Source of the DNA: Thiothrix sp.
GTDB lineage: Bacteria; Pseudomonadota; Gammaproteobacteria; Thiotrichales; Thiotrichaceae
Length of the DNA: 64,000 nt
NCBI RefSeq assembly: GCF_028714775.1
Contig: NZ_JAQTLS010000011.1
Location: 62,001-126,000 of the forward strand
Direction: 5' to 3'
Shown here: positions 62,343 to 64,000 of the stretch, piece by piece
Numbering within the stretch: position 1 is the first letter of the stretch
How the letters are laid out: each line of letters begins with the position of its first letter
Translations under genes and position numbers: made by a program
Notes under the pieces: generated by a model
The model's input: the letters and a program-made list of their open reading frames with translations, nothing else
Told to the model about the DNA's origin: nothing
Database searches by the model: none

Positions 62343-63194
62343 ATGCAATCACTGACCTTGCCAGCACCTACGAAGCTCAACCTGTTCCTGCACATTACCG
62401 GCAGGCGGGCGGATGGCTACCATCTGTTGCAGACCCTGTTCGTGTTTCTCGACTTTGCCGATGAAATCACGCTGACAGTCCGCAGCGATGGTGCAATCCG
62501 GCGTCCTTCCGGTGCAGCAGATGTGCCGGAGGATGCTGACTTGACCGTGCGGGCAGCGCGTTTGCTACAAAAGGAAACGGGTTGCCTGTTAGGTGCAGAC
62601 ATTCAGGTACAAAAACGCATTCCGATGGGCGGTGGCTTGGGTGGTGGCAGTTCTGATGCAGCCACGGTGTTACAGGGATTAAATTACCTGTGGCAATGTG
62701 GTTTAAACGATGACGAACTGGCAGCATTGGGTCTGCGTTTAGGTGCAGATGTGCCAGTGTTCGTGCGCGGTCGTGCAGCGTGGGCAGAAGGCGTCGGGGA
62801 ACAGTTAACCCCGGTTGATCTGGTTCCTGCGTGGTATGTGGTGGTTCATCCACGGGTACATGTACCAACGGCTGAACTTTTTACGGCAGAAGACTTGACA
62901 CGAAACTGCCCTCCCATTACATTAGCGACCTTCCACGACGGGCAGGGCAAAAACGTCTTTCAGCCAGTCGTAGAAAGCCGTTATTCTGAAGTCGCCGAGG
63001 CTATCGGTTGGTTGTCAGGATACGCAAAAGCAATGTTGACCGGTTCAGGCAGTTGCCTGTTCGCATCGGTCAGTAGCAAACACGAAGGTGAAATAATCCT
63101 GAACAGTTTGCCTGACAAATGGTTTGGATTTGTCGCAGAAGGTGCATCCATTTCACCTTTGCAACAGAAGCTAGCAACGCTGCAAAAGTTTTAA
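62343..63194 (+). CDS. ispE: 4-diphosphocytidyl-2-C-methyl-D-erythritol kinase IspE
   Basis: IspE phosphorylates CDP-methylerythritol in the non-mevalonate isoprenoid pathway. The 283-residue GHMP kinase has APTKLNLFLHITGRRADGYH at the N-terminus with the catalytic Lys, and the ATP-binding motif PMGGGLGGGSSDAATVLQ (near 97-114). The C-terminal LTGSGSCLFA motif is also present. Length is normal. It is coupled to lolB and followed by the tRNA-Gln gene. Confidence 0.95.
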   Translation: MQSLTLPAPTKLNLFLHITGRRADGYHLLQTLFVFLDFADEITLTVRSDGAIRRPSGAADVPEDADLTVRAARLLQKETGCLLGADIQVQKRIPMGGGLGGGSSDAATVLQGLNYLWQCGLNDDELAALGLRLGADVPVFVRGRAAWAEGVGEQLTPVDLVPAWYVVVHPRVHVPTAELFTAEDLTRNCPPITLATFHDGQGKNVFQPVVESRYSEVAEAIGWLSGYAKAMLTGSGSCLFASVSSKHEGEIILNSLPDKWFGFVAEGASISPLQQKLATLQKF

Positions 63195-63207
63195 TTTGGT
63201 TTCCTAA

Positions 63208-63282
63208 AGGGCCGTCGCCAAGCGGTAAGGCACTGGATTTTGATTCCAGCATCCCCAGGTTCGAATCCTGGCGGCCCTGCCA
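63208..63282 (+). tRNA. tRNA-Gln (anticodon TTG)
   Basis: The 75-base sequence folds as a cloverleaf. The acceptor stem AGGGCCG pairs with CGGCCCT, and the D-arm contains AAGCGGTAAGG. The anticodon stem CTGGA/TCCAG encloses TTTTGAT (anticodon TTG), and the T-arm is CCAGG TTCGAAT CCTGG. The discriminator is G, and the 3' CCA is encoded. Position between ispE and prs is the usual one in gammaproteobacteria. Confidence 0.97.
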
Positions 63283-63309
63283 TTTTCCCTACTCCAATGT
63301 GAGCAAGTC

Positions 63310-64000
63310 ATGTCCGACGATAGAATGATGGTGTTTACGGGTAATGCAAACCCGGAGCTAGCCCACAAAGTCGTCGATCACCTCGGAATCCCTCTCGGTA
63401 AAGTTAAGGCTGAACGCTTCAGCGATGGCGAAGCGCATGTCGAGATATTGGAAAACGTGCGTGGTCGGGATGTTTTTATTGTGCAATCTACTTGCGCACC
63501 CACCAACGATAACCTGATGGAACTGCTGATCATGGCAGACGCGCTCTACCGCGCCTCAGCCGGACGTATCACCGCAGTTATCCCTTATTACGGTTATGCC
63601 CGCCAAGACCGCCGCGTGCGTTCACGGCGCGTGCCGATTTCTGCCAAATTGGTGGCAGACATGATTTCTACCGGGCACGTTGACCGGGTGCTGACTATTG
63701 ATTTGCACTCCGATCAGGTACAGGGCTTCTTTGACCTGCCGGTCGACAATATTTACGCTTCTGGCGTGTTGCTGAACGACATCTTGGCGAAAAACCTGCC
63801 GAATACGATGGTGGTTTCCCCGGATGTGGGCGGCGTAGTGCGTGCACGGGCATTGGCGAAAGGCTTGGGTGAAGCGGAACTGGCGATTATCGACAAGCGC
63901 CGTCCTGAACCCAACAAGTCCGAGATCATGAATATCATCGGTAATGTCGATGGGCGTCATTGCGTACTGATTGACGACCTGATTGATACCGGCGGCACAT
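63310..64000 (+). CDS. prs: Ribose-phosphate pyrophosphokinase (3' part beyond window)
   Basis: Prs makes phosphoribosyl pyrophosphate from ribose 5-phosphate and ATP for nucleotide, histidine and tryptophan synthesis. The visible 230 codons show [20 protein letters not shown] and the ATP-binding loop region [16 protein letters not shown]. The metal and ribose-binding segment [14 protein letters not shown] is also present, as is the start of the PRPP-binding loop [12 protein letters not shown] at the window edge. The C-terminus lies outside the window. Confidence 0.97.
   Translation, partial: MSDDRMMVFTGNANPELAHKVVDHLGIPLGKVKAERFSDGEAHVEILENVRGRDVFIVQSTCAPTNDNLMELLIMADALYRASAGRITAVIPYYGYARQDRRVRSRRVPISAKLVADMISTGHVDRVLTIDLHSDQVQGFFDLPVDNIYASGVLLNDILAKNLPNTMVVSPDVGGVVRARALAKGLGEAELAIIDKRRPEPNKSEIMNIIGNVDGRHCVLIDDLIDTGGT

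Overview
The window looks like a chromosomal segment of a filamentous, sulfur-oxidising gammaproteobacterium of the Thiothrix/Thiotrichales type. This is inferred from the gene content and order and was not searched: hflK-hflC-DUF2065-hisZ, hemA-prfA-prmC, lolB-ispE-tRNA-Gln-prs, form II RuBisCO with CbbR/CbbQ/CbbO, and a 2-methylcitrate cycle with AcnD/PrpF. Most of the window is ordinary, tightly packed chromosomal sequence, broken by a few accessory stretches.

Layout. 1-3281 (minus): hisZ (cut by the window edge), a DUF2065 protein, hflC and hflK. 3282-3932: a 650 bp gene-poor region with several hairpins and a strong minus-strand terminator, possibly an unidentified structured RNA. 3933-5931: a divergent pair, an M23 endopeptidase and an aminotransferase. 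6018-13378 (plus): an accessory operon of a SIR2-like protein with altered catalytic motifs, a 1383-residue STAND NTPase with about 13 HEAT repeats, a TIR protein, then a secreted metallo-beta-lactamase-fold protein. 13441-22004 (minus): propionate catabolism, gntR-prpB-prpC-acnD-prpF-prpE, with TTGTTRACAA palindromes upstream. 22300-28535 (plus): carA-carB-greA, then a histidine phosphatase and a CobS homologue, both with eroded key motifs. 28581-35480: pgm, a DUF1249 protein, an IscR-type regulator, a phosphatase, rsmJ, slyX, argG and a HIT-like phosphorylase. 35612-39400: accessory membrane and envelope proteins, including a methionine-heptad coiled coil and an exported ankyrin protein. 39405-45062: cbbR divergent from cbbM-cbbQ-cbbO. 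45144-46957: an AT-rich two-gene island encoding a membrane GAF protein and a small protein. 47238-48067: a PIN-type toxin-antitoxin pair. 48175-49567: a lipoprotein and an FGE-sulfatase-domain protein. 50161-56556: type IV pilus minor pilins and PilY1. 56553-64000: prmC, prfA, hemA, a TPR protein, lolB, ispE, tRNA-Gln and prs (cut by the edge).

How the parts work together. cbbM fixes CO2 under CbbR control, and CbbQ/CbbO remodel the enzyme. The prp genes convert propionate to pyruvate plus succinate. The best candidate for an undescribed system is 6018-12424. There the SIR2-like and TIR proteins share a coiled-coil segment (SIR2-like residues 31-61, TIR residues 222-252), and a STAND-HEAT sensor lies between them. 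This fits a multi-protein NAD-targeting conflict (defence) system, which is an inference. A second candidate is the AT-rich membrane-GAF island.

Short GC-rich palindromic repeats recur in the window. One lies between prp genes, two lie inside prmC and one lies inside the TIR gene; the last three are translated.
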